64,000 bases of DNA, taken from positions 1-64,000 of the forward strand of contig QZKU01000026.1 of assembly GCA_003598085.1 (NCBI GenBank). The letters run 5' to 3'. Positions 54,043-62,252 of the stretch are shown here, piece by piece; within the stretch, counting starts at the first letter, position 1; each line of letters starts with the position of its first letter. The position numbers were made by a program, and so were the translations under genes. The notes below the pieces were generated by a model. The model had not been told where the DNA came from and searched no databases. It saw only the letters and a list, made by a program, of their open reading frames with translations. The DNA comes from Candidatus Abyssobacteria bacterium SURF_5 (lineage in GTDB: Bacteria > Abyssobacteria > SURF-5).

Positions 54043-54510
54043 ATGGCCATCATGAGATGGAGACCAAGAGCTGAAATGGATCCCTTCAGAGACCTGATGG
54101 GGATCCAGGATGAAATTAACCGCCTGTTCGACTGGACTCTGAGCAGACGGCCGTCCGAGGGCGCCGGCCTGCTCCAGGGCGAATGGGCGCCGGCTATCGA
54201 TGTGGCCGAAAATGAGAACTCGGTCTTTGTGAAGGCGGAACTTCCGGGAATGAGCGAGAAGGACATTGACGTCAACATTTTGGGCAACACCTTGACGATC
54301 AAAGGCGAGAAAAAGAAGGAAGAGGAGAAAAAGGAACACAGCTACTACCGGCTCGAACGCTCGTACGGCTCATTCCAGCGCTCAATCACGCTCCCGACCG
54401 TGGTGGATTCCGCCAAATGCAAGGCCTCTTTCAAGAATGGCGTTCTCGAAATCGAGATGCCCAAGAAAGAAGAGGCCAAGCCGAAACAGATCAAGGTGAA
54501 CATCGACTGA
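54043..54510 (+). CDS. Hsp20/alpha-crystallin small heat-shock protein
   Basis: ATP-independent holdase. 155 residues: N-terminal region with DPFRDLMGIQDEINRLF, alpha-crystallin domain (about 48-140, PAIDVAENENSVFVKAELPG to the FKNGVLEIEMPK groove strand) and a short tail with QIKVNI providing an IxV/I anchor. AAAGGAGG precedes the ATG. It lies 22 bases after dnaK, probably in the same transcript. Confidence 0.95.
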   Translation: MAIMRWRPRAEMDPFRDLMGIQDEINRLFDWTLSRRPSEGAGLLQGEWAPAIDVAENENSVFVKAELPGMSEKDIDVNILGNTLTIKGEKKKEEEKKEHSYYRLERSYGSFQRSITLPTVVDSAKCKASFKNGVLEIEMPKKEEAKPKQIKVNID

Positions 54511-54521
54511 TTTCCGAATGG

Positions 54522-54605
54522 CCACGGAGACTGTCCGACAAGGTGCGACGGAGAATGTCCAGGCGAAGGGGACGGGCTCCATGTAGGGAAATGGCGCCTG
54601 TCCCC
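54522..54605. repeat. REP/MITE-like repeat with long hairpin
   Basis: Two imperfect direct units (CGGAGACTGTCC at 54525-54536, CGGAGAATGTCC at 54549-54560) are followed by a 15-bp stem (54568-54605, GGGGAC...GTCCCC ends, one G-U pair, one mismatch). No T-run follows, so not a terminator. The GGGGACA...TGTCCCC ends recur in the palindrome at 8300. This looks like a dispersed genomic palindrome family; copy number cannot be judged from one window. Confidence 0.5.
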
Positions 54606-54708
54606 GAAGCAAGAATCAATCGATCATCGAACTGTCTCATAGATCCAGTGCAAAAAACCGGCGTAAACAAAGCCGCGATAACCATACCTGATAAAGGAGG
54701 AAAAATAG

Positions 54709-55062
54709 ATGAATATCCCGAGGCCGGAAAAACAACGCTTTCGCATCCCTGCCGTCGAAATACGGGAGACGCCGACAGCCGTTATTCTCCAGGCCGAGAT
54801 GCCGGGAGTCGACAAGGAAGATTTCGACATCCAAATCGACGGCGATGAATTGACCGTAAAGGGAAAACGCAAGCAACTGAAATCCGATCTGAGAGTGATC
54901 CACCAGGAAAGCGATTCCGCCGAATACCTGCGAAGCTTTATCCTGGGCGATGAACTCGATACCTCAGCGGTCGACGCAAAGACGGAAAACGGTATCCTCA
55001 CGCTGACACTCCATAAGAAGAAAGAAGCGGCGCCCCAAAAAATCGCCATAAAAAGTGCATGA
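54709..55062 (+). CDS. short Hsp20-family protein
   Basis: 117 residues, essentially an alpha-crystallin domain alone: VEIRETPTAVILQAEMPGV, the DIQIDGDELTVKGKRK strands and AKTENGILTLTLHKK groove strand. The N-terminal arm is only about 15 residues, so it may assemble into smaller oligomers than its neighbour (inference). AAAGGAGG before the ATG. It may co-assemble with the preceding Hsp20; the spacer between them carries a repeat. Confidence 0.92.
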   Translation: MNIPRPEKQRFRIPAVEIRETPTAVILQAEMPGVDKEDFDIQIDGDELTVKGKRKQLKSDLRVIHQESDSAEYLRSFILGDELDTSAVDAKTENGILTLTLHKKKEAAPQKIAIKSA

Positions 55063-55073
55063 GAGGACAGATA

Positions 55074-55123
55074 CCCCGCCGGCATCGCGCCCACACCTGT
55101 TCGCGAGTGTCTGCGGGGTTTGC
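55074..55123 (+). terminator. probable terminator after the hsp20 genes
   Basis: CCCCGC (55074-55079) pairs with GCGGGG (55113-55118), with further partial pairing inside and a short T-rich tail (TTTGCT). It begins 12 bases after the stop codon. A weak T-run lowers confidence. Confidence 0.45.
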
Positions 55124-55226
55124 TCTGTGTCAAACCGTTTGATGTGAATGAAGATATGTGGTAAAATATTGATGAGTCTGATGATAAAGCCGGGCTTCCC
55201 CAAAGGCCCAAGGAGGAATATTATTG

Positions 55227-56072
55227 ATGAATACTCTTCGGACAGCGTTCCTGCTGACAGCGCTCACGCTCCTGCTCATATTCGTCGGGCAGGCCGTCGG
55301 CGGCAGGGACGGCGCAATGATCGCGTTCTTTTTCGCGCTGATCATGAATGTCGGCTCTTACTGGTTCAGCGATAAACTCGTTTTGAAAATGTACCGCGCG
55401 CAGCCGGTCTCGCCGAACGAGGCGCCAAGACTCTATTCGATGGTGCAGGAGTTGGCGCTCAGTGCGGGATTGCCGATGCCGCGCGTGTATATTATCCCGA
55501 GCCAATCGCCGAATGCCTTCGCGACCGGCAGAAACAAGAACCACGCCGTCGTGGCCGTGACACAGGGCATACTGAGTCTGCTTGACGAAAACGAGCTTCG
55601 CGGTGTGCTCGCTCACGAACTCGCGCATGTGCGAAACCGCGACATGCTGGTCGGCTCGATAGCGGCCACGCTCGCCGGCGCCATCTCGATGCTGGGAATC
55701 ATGATCCGCTGGGGCGCGATGTTCGGCGGCTTCGGCGGCAGAGACGACCGAGACAACGGCGGCGTATTCGGCCTGCTCGCCGCTGCAATATTGGCCCCAA
55801 TCGCGGCAACGATCATCCAACTCGCCGTTTCGCGCTCGCGCGAATATGGCGCTGATGATTCAGGCGCTCGAATCGCCGGAAGCCCGTACGGACTCGCCGA
55901 TGCATTGGCAAAGCTCGAGCGCGGCGCGCAGGCAAGACCGCTTCAGGCCAACCCGGCCTCGGCTCACCTGTTCATCGTCAATCCGCTGCGCGGTAAAAGC
56001 ATCTGGAACCTGTTGAGCACGCACCCGCCAATCGAGGAACGCATCCGCCGATTGCGCGCGATGAGGCCGTAA
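55227..56072 (+). CDS. htpX: HtpX-type membrane zinc protease
   Basis: M48 family integral-membrane protease that degrades misfolded membrane proteins. 281 residues: two N-terminal spans (about 5-22 and 30-47), zinc motif HELAH (His130, Glu131, His134) in [12 protein letters not shown], two further hydrophobic segments (about 143-205) and the third ligand in [14 protein letters not shown] is ten bases before the ATG at 55227; the TTG one codon upstream is not needed. It sits in the dnaK-hsp20 stress cluster behind a possible terminator. Confidence 0.95.
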   Translation: MNTLRTAFLLTALTLLLIFVGQAVGGRDGAMIAFFFALIMNVGSYWFSDKLVLKMYRAQPVSPNEAPRLYSMVQELALSAGLPMPRVYIIPSQSPNAFATGRNKNHAVVAVTQGILSLLDENELRGVLAHELAHVRNRDMLVGSIAATLAGAISMLGIMIRWGAMFGGFGGRDDRDNGGVFGLLAAAILAPIAATIIQLAVSRSREYGADDSGARIAGSPYGLADALAKLERGAQARPLQANPASAHLFIVNPLRGKSIWNLLSTHPPIEERIRRLRAMRP

Positions 56073-56090
56073 CGTAAAGGAGAAATTCTT

Positions 56091-56130
56091 ACGGGGTCGT
56101 GTCATCACATGACCCCGTTTCTTGTGTTTT
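56091..56130 (+). terminator. Rho-independent terminator after htpX
   Basis: ACGGGGTC (56091-56098) pairs with GACCCCGT (56111-56118), an 8-bp perfect stem with a 12-base loop that itself can pair (GTG...CAT), followed by TTTCTTGTGTTTT. Confidence 0.8.
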
Positions 56131-56172
56131 CTTGCCACGACTCGATATTGGAGCGGCTGTTTCTTCTTGTTC

Positions 56173-56201
56173 TTGACAAAGTTCCGAGTGGTCCATATAA
56201 T
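56173..56201 (+). promoter_or_regulatory. perfect sigma-70 consensus promoter for the dGTPase gene
   Basis: TTGACA (56173-56178), exactly 17 bases, TATAAT (56196-56201). Both hexamers are full consensus. Predicted start near 56208, which places the GTG at 56207 outside the message or at its very first base. Confidence 0.85.
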
Positions 56202-56311
56202 ACCGCGTGAAACCTCCATCTTTGCCGCGAACTATCGAGAAATCAAACATTAACCCGCGACGGGTGAAATCTTTTTCCATGAAATCAGAAAACGACTTCT
56301 GCGTACGAGGA

Positions 56312-57334
56312 ATGATTATCCGCAAGATGCTTGAGAAGCGCGAGCACGAATATCTCTCGCAGCGGGCTTCGTTCAGCGACGAGAGCAGAGGGAGAGCCAG
56401 GCCGATCGACGAGTGCCCGTACCGGACCAGCTATCAGCGCGACCGGGACCGCATTATCCACTCAAAATCGTTCCGCCGCTTGAAGCATAAAACGCAGGTT
56501 TTCCTCTCGCCGACCGGCGACCATTTTCGCACGCGCCTCACTCATACCCTCGAGGTCGCCCAGATAGCCCGCACAATCTCGCGCGCCCTCTGCCTCAATG
56601 AAGACCTGACCGAGGCAATCGCCCTCGGGCACGACCTCGGACATACTCCGTTCGGACATGCGGGTGAAACGGTCCTCAATGAGCTTCATAGCGGCGGGTT
56701 CTCTCACAACGAGCAGAGCCTGAGGATCGTGGAGAAACTGGAGAACGGCAAGGGCTTGAACCTCACCTTCGAGGTGCGCGACGGAATTCTCAACCATTCA
56801 AAGGGGCCGATTGACATATTTGAGGGCGCCAACGGCGAAGGCCCAACAACGCTTGAAGGGCAGGTCGTGCGAATTTCGGACGGGATCGCCTATATTAACC
56901 ACGACATAGACGACGCCATCCGGAGCGGATTGATCGGCAACCACGATCTTCCCCCGGAATGTGTGAGAGTCCTCGGAAACACTTCTTCTTCCCGGATCGA
57001 CCGAATGGTGGCCGACGTTATTCTCAACAGCCAGGAGGCCTGCATCCAGATGAGCCCGGACATATTGCGGGCGACAAATCGCTTGCGTGCTTATCTGTTC
57101 CAAAACTTGTATCCGCGCCCGGAAATCCAGGACCCAATCAACAGGACCAAGAGAATTTTGAAAGAGATCTTCTACCTGCTCATCGAAAATCCGAATATCT
57201 TTCTGAATGAAATAAAAATCGCCGAGCCCGAAGAGCCGCTCGAGCGCCTGGCAGTGGATTTCATAGCGGGCATGACCGACCGCTACGCTCTCGATTTCTA
57301 TAGGTCTCATTTCCTGCCTCAATTTGGAGTCTGA
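56312..57334 (+). CDS. dgt: dGTP triphosphohydrolase family protein
   Basis: HD-domain dNTP triphosphohydrolase that hydrolyses dGTP or related dNTPs to deoxynucleoside and tripolyphosphate, tuning dNTP pools. Motifs: YQRDRDRIIHSKSFRRLKHK in pieces near 41-60, first metal His78 in RTRLTHTLEVAQIA, His107-Asp108 in GHDLGHTPFGHAGE, and Asp in INHDIDD. 340 residues from the ATG 56312, where similarity to the short-type family begins (MIIRKMLEKREHEYLS); an in-frame ATG at 56279 is the alternative. It may also matter to the guanine-modification island, but is far from it. Confidence 0.92.
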   Translation: MIIRKMLEKREHEYLSQRASFSDESRGRARPIDECPYRTSYQRDRDRIIHSKSFRRLKHKTQVFLSPTGDHFRTRLTHTLEVAQIARTISRALCLNEDLTEAIALGHDLGHTPFGHAGETVLNELHSGGFSHNEQSLRIVEKLENGKGLNLTFEVRDGILNHSKGPIDIFEGANGEGPTTLEGQVVRISDGIAYINHDIDDAIRSGLIGNHDLPPECVRVLGNTSSSRIDRMVADVILNSQEACIQMSPDILRATNRLRAYLFQNLYPRPEIQDPINRTKRILKEIFYLLIENPNIFLNEIKIAEPEEPLERLAVDFIAGMTDRYALDFYRSHFLPQFGV

Positions 57335-57387
57335 AAATTTTTTCTTGAATTGCGTCTGACTTCAACAAGTGGGGATCACATCGAGCC

Positions 57388-58698
57388 ATGGGCCTTTTAG
57401 AAGAAAAAAACGCCGCTGCTGCTCACGCTCCCGCCGACCGCGAAAAAACCTCGCATCGAGGAACGCTCAAAATAACCGCTGTAAAAGGAATGACCATAGG
57501 CAAGCCCGCTGTCAAAATTGCGGCCATTATTTTTCTCCTTTACCTGTTTCTGGTGAGTATCGGCCTGATGGAAAGCGCGTTCAGGTTCTTTGGGCAGGAC
57601 TCGGCCGAAAAGCTGTTCGCTCTGGCGAGCAACCGGTTTGTCGGCCTCTTCATCGGGATACTGACGACCGCGCTTGTTCAAAGTTCTTCGTTCACCACCT
57701 CGCTCACCGTCGGCCTCGTCGGCAGCGGAGTCCTCACGATCAATGTCGCGATTCCCATTATTATGGGGGCCAATATCGGCACCAGCGTCACCAATACGCT
57801 GGTGGCCCACGGCCACGTCGGACGCCGCGACGAGTTCAAACGCGCCATACAGGCGGGGATCGTTCATGATTTCTTCAATCTGATCGCGGTCGTCATCCTG
57901 TTTCCGCTCGAAATGATGTTCGGTCTGCTGGAAAGAGCGGCTCTATTTGCGACAAGTCTGTTCGGAAGCGCCAGCGGGGCAACATTTGACAGCCCGGTAA
58001 AAGAGGCCATTAAGCCGGTAGTGGGCGCGATTACCGATTCCATTGCAACCTTTCAGCTTTCCCAGATTGTCATGGGCATCGGCTTGCTCGTTATCTCGCT
58101 GCTCCTCTTGTTCTTCTCGCTCTTTCTTATTGTGAAAGTACTCAAGAGCCTCGTCCTCTCTCGAATCGAATCCTTCTTCAGCACGTACATGTTCCGAAAT
58201 GCGGCGCTCGGCTTTCTCATGGGCCTCATCTTTACGGCGGTAGTGCAGAGCAGTTCCGTCACCACATCCTTGATCGTCCCGATGGCCGCAGCCGGAATCC
58301 TTACGCTCGAACAGATATTTCCATACACTCTCGGAGCAAACATGGGGACTACGGTCACTGCTCTTTTGGCGTCGCTGGCCACTATTTCGGCGGGCAATCT
58401 GGGAGGCGTAACCGTGGCCTTCACGCATTTGCTGTTCAACGCTTTCGGCATTCTGATCATTTACCCGCTTCGTTTCATTCCCATTGGACTGGCGCGGGAA
58501 ATGGGCAACAGATCAGCCGAAAACCGTCTGGTCCCGTTTCTGTATGTCATTGTCGTGTTTTTCTACGTACCCGGCTTGTGTATTTATCTGAGCGAGTATG
58601 GCTTGACAGTTGTTGGAATGCTGCTCCTGGCCGCGCTTCCAAGTTTGATACTTCTCTTTTCGATGCTTTCAAAGAGGATTCAAAAACGCGCGCGGTAA
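57388..58698 (+). CDS. Na+/phosphate cotransporter (NptA/PNaS family)
   Basis: Sodium-dependent phosphate importer. The two inverted halves each carry the QSSS signature: TTALVQSSSFTTS and TAVVQSSSVTTS, followed by GANIGTSVTN and GANMGTTVTA. 436 residues with about nine hydrophobic segments and a 35-residue polar head; Met35 (AAAAGGA before it) is an alternative start. The next gene encodes a PhoU-domain protein, which is often fused to the C-terminus in this family but is separate here. Confidence 0.92.
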   Translation: MGLLEEKNAAAAHAPADREKTSHRGTLKITAVKGMTIGKPAVKIAAIIFLLYLFLVSIGLMESAFRFFGQDSAEKLFALASNRFVGLFIGILTTALVQSSSFTTSLTVGLVGSGVLTINVAIPIIMGANIGTSVTNTLVAHGHVGRRDEFKRAIQAGIVHDFFNLIAVVILFPLEMMFGLLERAALFATSLFGSASGATFDSPVKEAIKPVVGAITDSIATFQLSQIVMGIGLLVISLLLLFFSLFLIVKVLKSLVLSRIESFFSTYMFRNAALGFLMGLIFTAVVQSSSVTTSLIVPMAAAGILTLEQIFPYTLGANMGTTVTALLASLATISAGNLGGVTVAFTHLLFNAFGILIIYPLRFIPIGLAREMGNRSAENRLVPFLYVIVVFFYVPGLCIYLSEYGLTVVGMLLLAALPSLILLFSMLSKRIQKRAR

Positions 58699-58708
58699 AG
58701 TTGCCGAA

Positions 58709-58737
58709 TTGGAGAAATCGGGCGGGTCGGATATAAT
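58709..58737 (+). promoter_or_regulatory. possible promoter for the phoU-like gene
   Basis: TTGGAG (58709-58714), 17 bases, TATAAT (58732-58737), about 40 bases before the ATG at 58778. Confidence 0.5.
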
Positions 58738-58777
58738 AATACTGGAGCCAGGCGGACCAGCCGCAAGGAGATGCTTC

Positions 58778-59440
58778 ATGCTCAAAGAGCTCTTGGACAT
58801 GTTGCGGGCGAAATCGCCCCTGAACGACATGCTCAATGAATTCACGCAAATGATTGAAAAGACCGAATGGATGTTCGATACTGCCGTTCAGGTGCTCATG
58901 GCAAAAAAGGGAAGCGCCGAAGTCGCCAAAGACCTCTACGCAAAAGATAAGGAGGTAAATGAGCATCAAAGGAGCATCCGGCGAAAGATCATCAGCCACC
59001 TTACACTCCACCCGCACGCCGACGTGCCCGCCTGCCTGGTGCTCATGAGCGTCGTCAAGGACGCCGAGCGAGTCGGCGACTATTGCAAGAATATCTACGA
59101 ACTCTCAACCATGTTCGATGTCGCCTTCGATAAGGGCCGCTACAAGACCCCCCTGAAGGAACTGGCGGAGCAGTTGGAGAATCTGTTCGGAAAAACGCGC
59201 AAAGCGTTCATGTGGTCGGATGAGGAGGCGGCTCATGCCATCATCGCAAAGGGCGACATGATCACCGCACAATGCGACATGCTCATCAAGCAGCTCATTG
59301 TCGATAATCTTCCCACCAACAAAGCGGTTGCGTATACGCTCCTTGCACGCTACTTCAAGCGCGTCTCCAGCCATCTGGTGAATATCGCCACCAGCGTTGT
59401 GACCTCGGTTGATAATCTGGACCATTTTGATGAGGCTTAG
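58778..59440 (+). CDS. PhoU-domain protein
   Basis: 220-residue helical-bundle protein. The PhoU metal-binding pattern appears as VVKDAERVGDYCKNIYEL near residues 90-107 and as ARYFKRVSSHLVNIA near the C-terminus (second repeat, less acidic). It probably regulates the upstream Na/Pi cotransporter. The ATG at 58778 has AAGGAG eight bases upstream; a longer reading begins inside the promoter region. Confidence 0.82.
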   Translation: MLKELLDMLRAKSPLNDMLNEFTQMIEKTEWMFDTAVQVLMAKKGSAEVAKDLYAKDKEVNEHQRSIRRKIISHLTLHPHADVPACLVLMSVVKDAERVGDYCKNIYELSTMFDVAFDKGRYKTPLKELAEQLENLFGKTRKAFMWSDEEAAHAIIAKGDMITAQCDMLIKQLIVDNLPTNKAVAYTLLARYFKRVSSHLVNIATSVVTSVDNLDHFDEA

Positions 59441-59449
59441 TGCTCGATC

Positions 59450-60058
59450 ATGTCCACTCAGCAGGAACAGTCGCACGACGCCCTCGGCCGCGTCCACATC
59501 TTGACAGGAGAAGGCAAGGGCAAGACAACCGCCGCGCTCGGTCTGGCGATGCGCGCCGCCGGTGGAGGCTTGAAAGTCATCATGATCCAGTTCTTGAAAA
59601 GATCGAACAGATATGGCGAGTTGAAAGCGGCTCTAAAGCTGGCGCCGGAGTTCGAGATCGTGCAGATGGGACCCGAATGCGTCCGCCTGCTTGAGGATCC
59701 TTCCGCTGATGCAACGTGCACGGGCTGTATGAAGTGTCACGTCGACCCGCAGAATCTCCGGATCGCGGACCTGGACGCCGCGCGAAAGGGGATGGATTTG
59801 GCTGAACGCGCGCTTACCGAAGATGAATACGACCTCGTCATTCTCGATGAAATTAACTACGCAATCGGATTTAATCTGGTTGCGCCCGAGGAAGTACAAG
59901 CGCTGCTGAAGCGCAAGCGGCGGGATGTCGAAGTTGTGCTTACGGGCAGAAATGCGCATCCACTCCTGCTCGAGGCTGCCGATTACGTGACCGAGATGCA
60001 TGAAGTCAAGCATCCGTGGCGCCGGGGGGAGCAAGCCCGGAGGGGAATCGAATATTAG
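59450..60058 (+). CDS. cobO: cob(I)yrinic acid a,c-diamide adenosyltransferase
   Basis: BtuR/CobO-type ATP:corrinoid adenosyltransferase. P-loop GEGKGKTT (20-27), VIMIQFLK, the VILDEINYAI Walker-B-like strand and LTGRNAHP are the family blocks. It carries a Cys-rich insert Cys90-x2-Cys93-x2-Cys96-His97 absent from the E. coli enzyme, suggesting a metal or Fe-S site (inference). 202 residues. It starts 9 bases after phoU; no other cobalamin gene is in the window. Confidence 0.9.
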   Translation: MSTQQEQSHDALGRVHILTGEGKGKTTAALGLAMRAAGGGLKVIMIQFLKRSNRYGELKAALKLAPEFEIVQMGPECVRLLEDPSADATCTGCMKCHVDPQNLRIADLDAARKGMDLAERALTEDEYDLVILDEINYAIGFNLVAPEEVQALLKRKRRDVEVVLTGRNAHPLLLEAADYVTEMHEVKHPWRRGEQARRGIEY

Positions 60059-60071
60059 TTAGAACGACAGC

Positions 60072-60632
60072 ATGCCCAGCACGCGCGATCAGATAAAAAA
60101 CTTCTTCCGTAATTTTTCACTCAAGCAAGTCTTCGTGCTTTTCCTCGAGGAATATGTCGCGTGGATTTTCCGCTACATCCCCGGGTTCGAGGGCTTCTTG
60201 CTCCGTTATCTTTTCCTCAAGGTGATCTGCAAGAAAATGGATGCGCTCCCGTTCATTTTTCCGGGCGCCTTTTTTCAACATAGCTATGGAATTGAGGTGG
60301 GCAAAAACCTGAACGTCAACAGGGGCGTCCATATTTACGGCCGGGGTGGAATTACTTTCGGCGATTATGTCCTCATCGGGCCAAACGTAGTGATCACCTC
60401 CTCCCAGCATCGCTATAACGTCAAGGGGATACCCATCCTCTTCCAAGGACACGAGCGAAAGCGGATTATTGTCGGCAGCGACGTGTGGATCGGCGCAAAC
60501 GCGGTCATCCTTCCGGGTGTCACAATCGGCGACGGCGCGATCATCGGCGCGGGCGCGGTCGTCACTTCCGATGTCGGACCATATTCCATCGTCGGCGGCG
60601 TTCCCGCCAGGAAGATCGGCCAGCGCGATTGA
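60072..60632 (+). CDS. hexapeptide-repeat acyltransferase (LbH family)
   Basis: 186-residue left-handed beta-helix acetyl/acyltransferase. Repeats of the [LIV]-G-x4 type run from about residue 75 ([18 protein letters not shown]) to 178 ([31 protein letters not shown]), with the catalytic His in [11 protein letters not shown]. The closest type is the maltose/galactoside O-acetyltransferase group used for sugar decoration. An N-terminal hydrophobic helix pair (about 17-50) may associate with the membrane. It precedes a GT-C gene by 10 bases, supporting a glycan role. Confidence 0.88.
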   Translation: MPSTRDQIKNFFRNFSLKQVFVLFLEEYVAWIFRYIPGFEGFLLRYLFLKVICKKMDALPFIFPGAFFQHSYGIEVGKNLNVNRGVHIYGRGGITFGDYVLIGPNVVITSSQHRYNVKGIPILFQGHERKRIIVGSDVWIGANAVILPGVTIGDGAIIGAGAVVTSDVGPYSIVGGVPARKIGQRD

Positions 60633-60642
60633 CTTCACAAAA

Positions 60643-62205
60643 ATGCATCAACAAACTTATGAACATCCGCCCGTGCGTTCAGGAACTCAACTTCGTTTTG
60701 CTGAACGCTCCTCGCTTCTCTCTCGCATCTGGCTCGGCGGCATTATCATTATCTGGGTCCTCTTCGTCGGCCTGAACCTGAGACACCTCTTCGAGCCGTT
60801 CCGAGATTACGGAAAACCGCTGGCGGGAGAACCGTTTTATGCGATTCGCTCGCTGAATTACCTGCGGCATGGGTATGCCACCCACTGGTTCGGGGTCTGC
60901 GACAACCTCAATCCGAACCCTGATGACCTCCGGTTCAAGTTCACCGAAATGCCGGCTTTTTTTGTAATCAATTCGATTGTGTTCCGGCTGAGCGGCGTCA
61001 GCTCTTCTCATTTCCGGCTGGTCGAGCTGGCGTATGCGCTCGCGCTCTTTATCACATTTTCTCTGGCATTGCGAAAATTGTACGGGCCGACAACCGCCCT
61101 GCTCGCGAGCCTGATTTTCCTCGCGCTCCCCGTAAATATGTTTTTGCTTTACATCTCGTGGACGTTCCTTTTCTCGCTTGGCGCTCTAATATCCTACGGC
61201 TTGTGGACGCGCACACCTTCCAAAATGCTTCTCTTCCTCACCGTCGTCAGCACAGTCGTTGCATGCCTGCATCATGTCTCCGGCTTTTTTGTCGCACCCT
61301 CAGTTATTCTCGCCAATCTGCTTCTGCGCTCATCCAAAAAGAATTCGGCGGCTATTACCGGGGTACTGAGCGCTTCCCTGCTTGTGGGCCTGGTTTACCT
61401 CGGACAACTTCTTCTGCTGAGGCACGACATGGAGATGGTGACGGCAAAAGCGATGAACGAAAGCGTGCTCAGCCTAAAATATCTCCTGAACTTTTTTGGG
61501 ATCAATGCAGGCAAGTATGCGCGCAACGTTTATGAATTAGTCACCCTTCCAATGATAGCGCTGGGGGTGTGGCGGCTGCGAAAGGCCCTTCTTCTCAAGC
61601 GGGAACCGACGCCCGACAACCATCTGATGATCTCACTCCTCCTCTTTCCCGTCTTGTTTCACGTGGCGTTCCTCTCGATGGTGGTCAGTCACCTGCACTT
61701 TCTTACCATGGCGGCTCCTTACCTCTCGTTGGCCGCTTCACAAATCATCCTGGATGTCAGGAGAAAGAAGATTGCCGGCGCAGGAGCAATTCTGCTGATC
61801 CTGTACCTGGTTGTTATGTCCTATCACGTGCAGGTGAAATACGACAAGATGATTTGGAATGAAGAGAACCAAAGGGGATATGCGCTGGCTCAGACGCTGC
61901 ACGAAGTAACAAAGCCGTCGGACCTGATCGCCGGAGCCCCCGGCTTCGGGTACAATTTTGACGCGCTTTCGCCGGCCTTCTTCTTCTACCTCGACCGCAA
62001 TTACATCGGGCAAATTGATACTCTGAAAGAATTTGTCAATCTGAGGGAGTCAGAAGAGCCCGCACTCTTCCTTTTCTCCACCCTGGAGGAAGAACAGCCT
62101 GCCGATTCGAGACTGGGCGAATATCTCTTCCGCCAGTACCCATATATTGTCGAGCCGGGCAGGCGCGATATAATCATTTTCCAACTGCGCTCCCTTCAAA
62201 AGTAG
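60643..62205 (+). CDS. polytopic membrane protein, GT-C glycosyltransferase-like
   Basis: 520 residues with a first span at about 29-45, an extracytoplasmic loop with GEPFYAIRSLNYLRHGY and several acidic residues, about ten more spans and a short soluble end of about 110 residues. The layout is that of GT39/ArnT-like enzymes, though the DE motif is not clear. The ATG at 60643 is the first Met beyond the acyltransferase gene; SD weak. Probably acts with the preceding acyltransferase on a surface glycan. Confidence 0.65.
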   Translation: MHQQTYEHPPVRSGTQLRFAERSSLLSRIWLGGIIIIWVLFVGLNLRHLFEPFRDYGKPLAGEPFYAIRSLNYLRHGYATHWFGVCDNLNPNPDDLRFKFTEMPAFFVINSIVFRLSGVSSSHFRLVELAYALALFITFSLALRKLYGPTTALLASLIFLALPVNMFLLYISWTFLFSLGALISYGLWTRTPSKMLLFLTVVSTVVACLHHVSGFFVAPSVILANLLLRSSKKNSAAITGVLSASLLVGLVYLGQLLLLRHDMEMVTAKAMNESVLSLKYLLNFFGINAGKYARNVYELVTLPMIALGVWRLRKALLLKREPTPDNHLMISLLLFPVLFHVAFLSMVVSHLHFLTMAAPYLSLAASQIILDVRRKKIAGAGAILLILYLVVMSYHVQVKYDKMIWNEENQRGYALAQTLHEVTKPSDLIAGAPGFGYNFDALSPAFFFYLDRNYIGQIDTLKEFVNLRESEEPALFLFSTLEEEQPADSRLGEYLFRQYPYIVEPGRRDIIIFQLRSLQK

Positions 62206-62252
62206 AATCAACGGCGACGGCGTCGAAGCATCAATCGATGTCGGAGAGCGCA

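Noticed and set aside
52749-54302. 517-codon open frame antisense to dnaK
   Set aside because: Long antisense frames opposite hsp70 genes are a well-known codon-bias artefact; it has no start signals and the sense strand is clearly DnaK.
56207-56311. N-terminal extension of the dGTPase from the GTG at 56207
   Set aside because: That GTG coincides with the predicted transcription start of a perfect promoter, and the extra 35 residues do not resemble the family.
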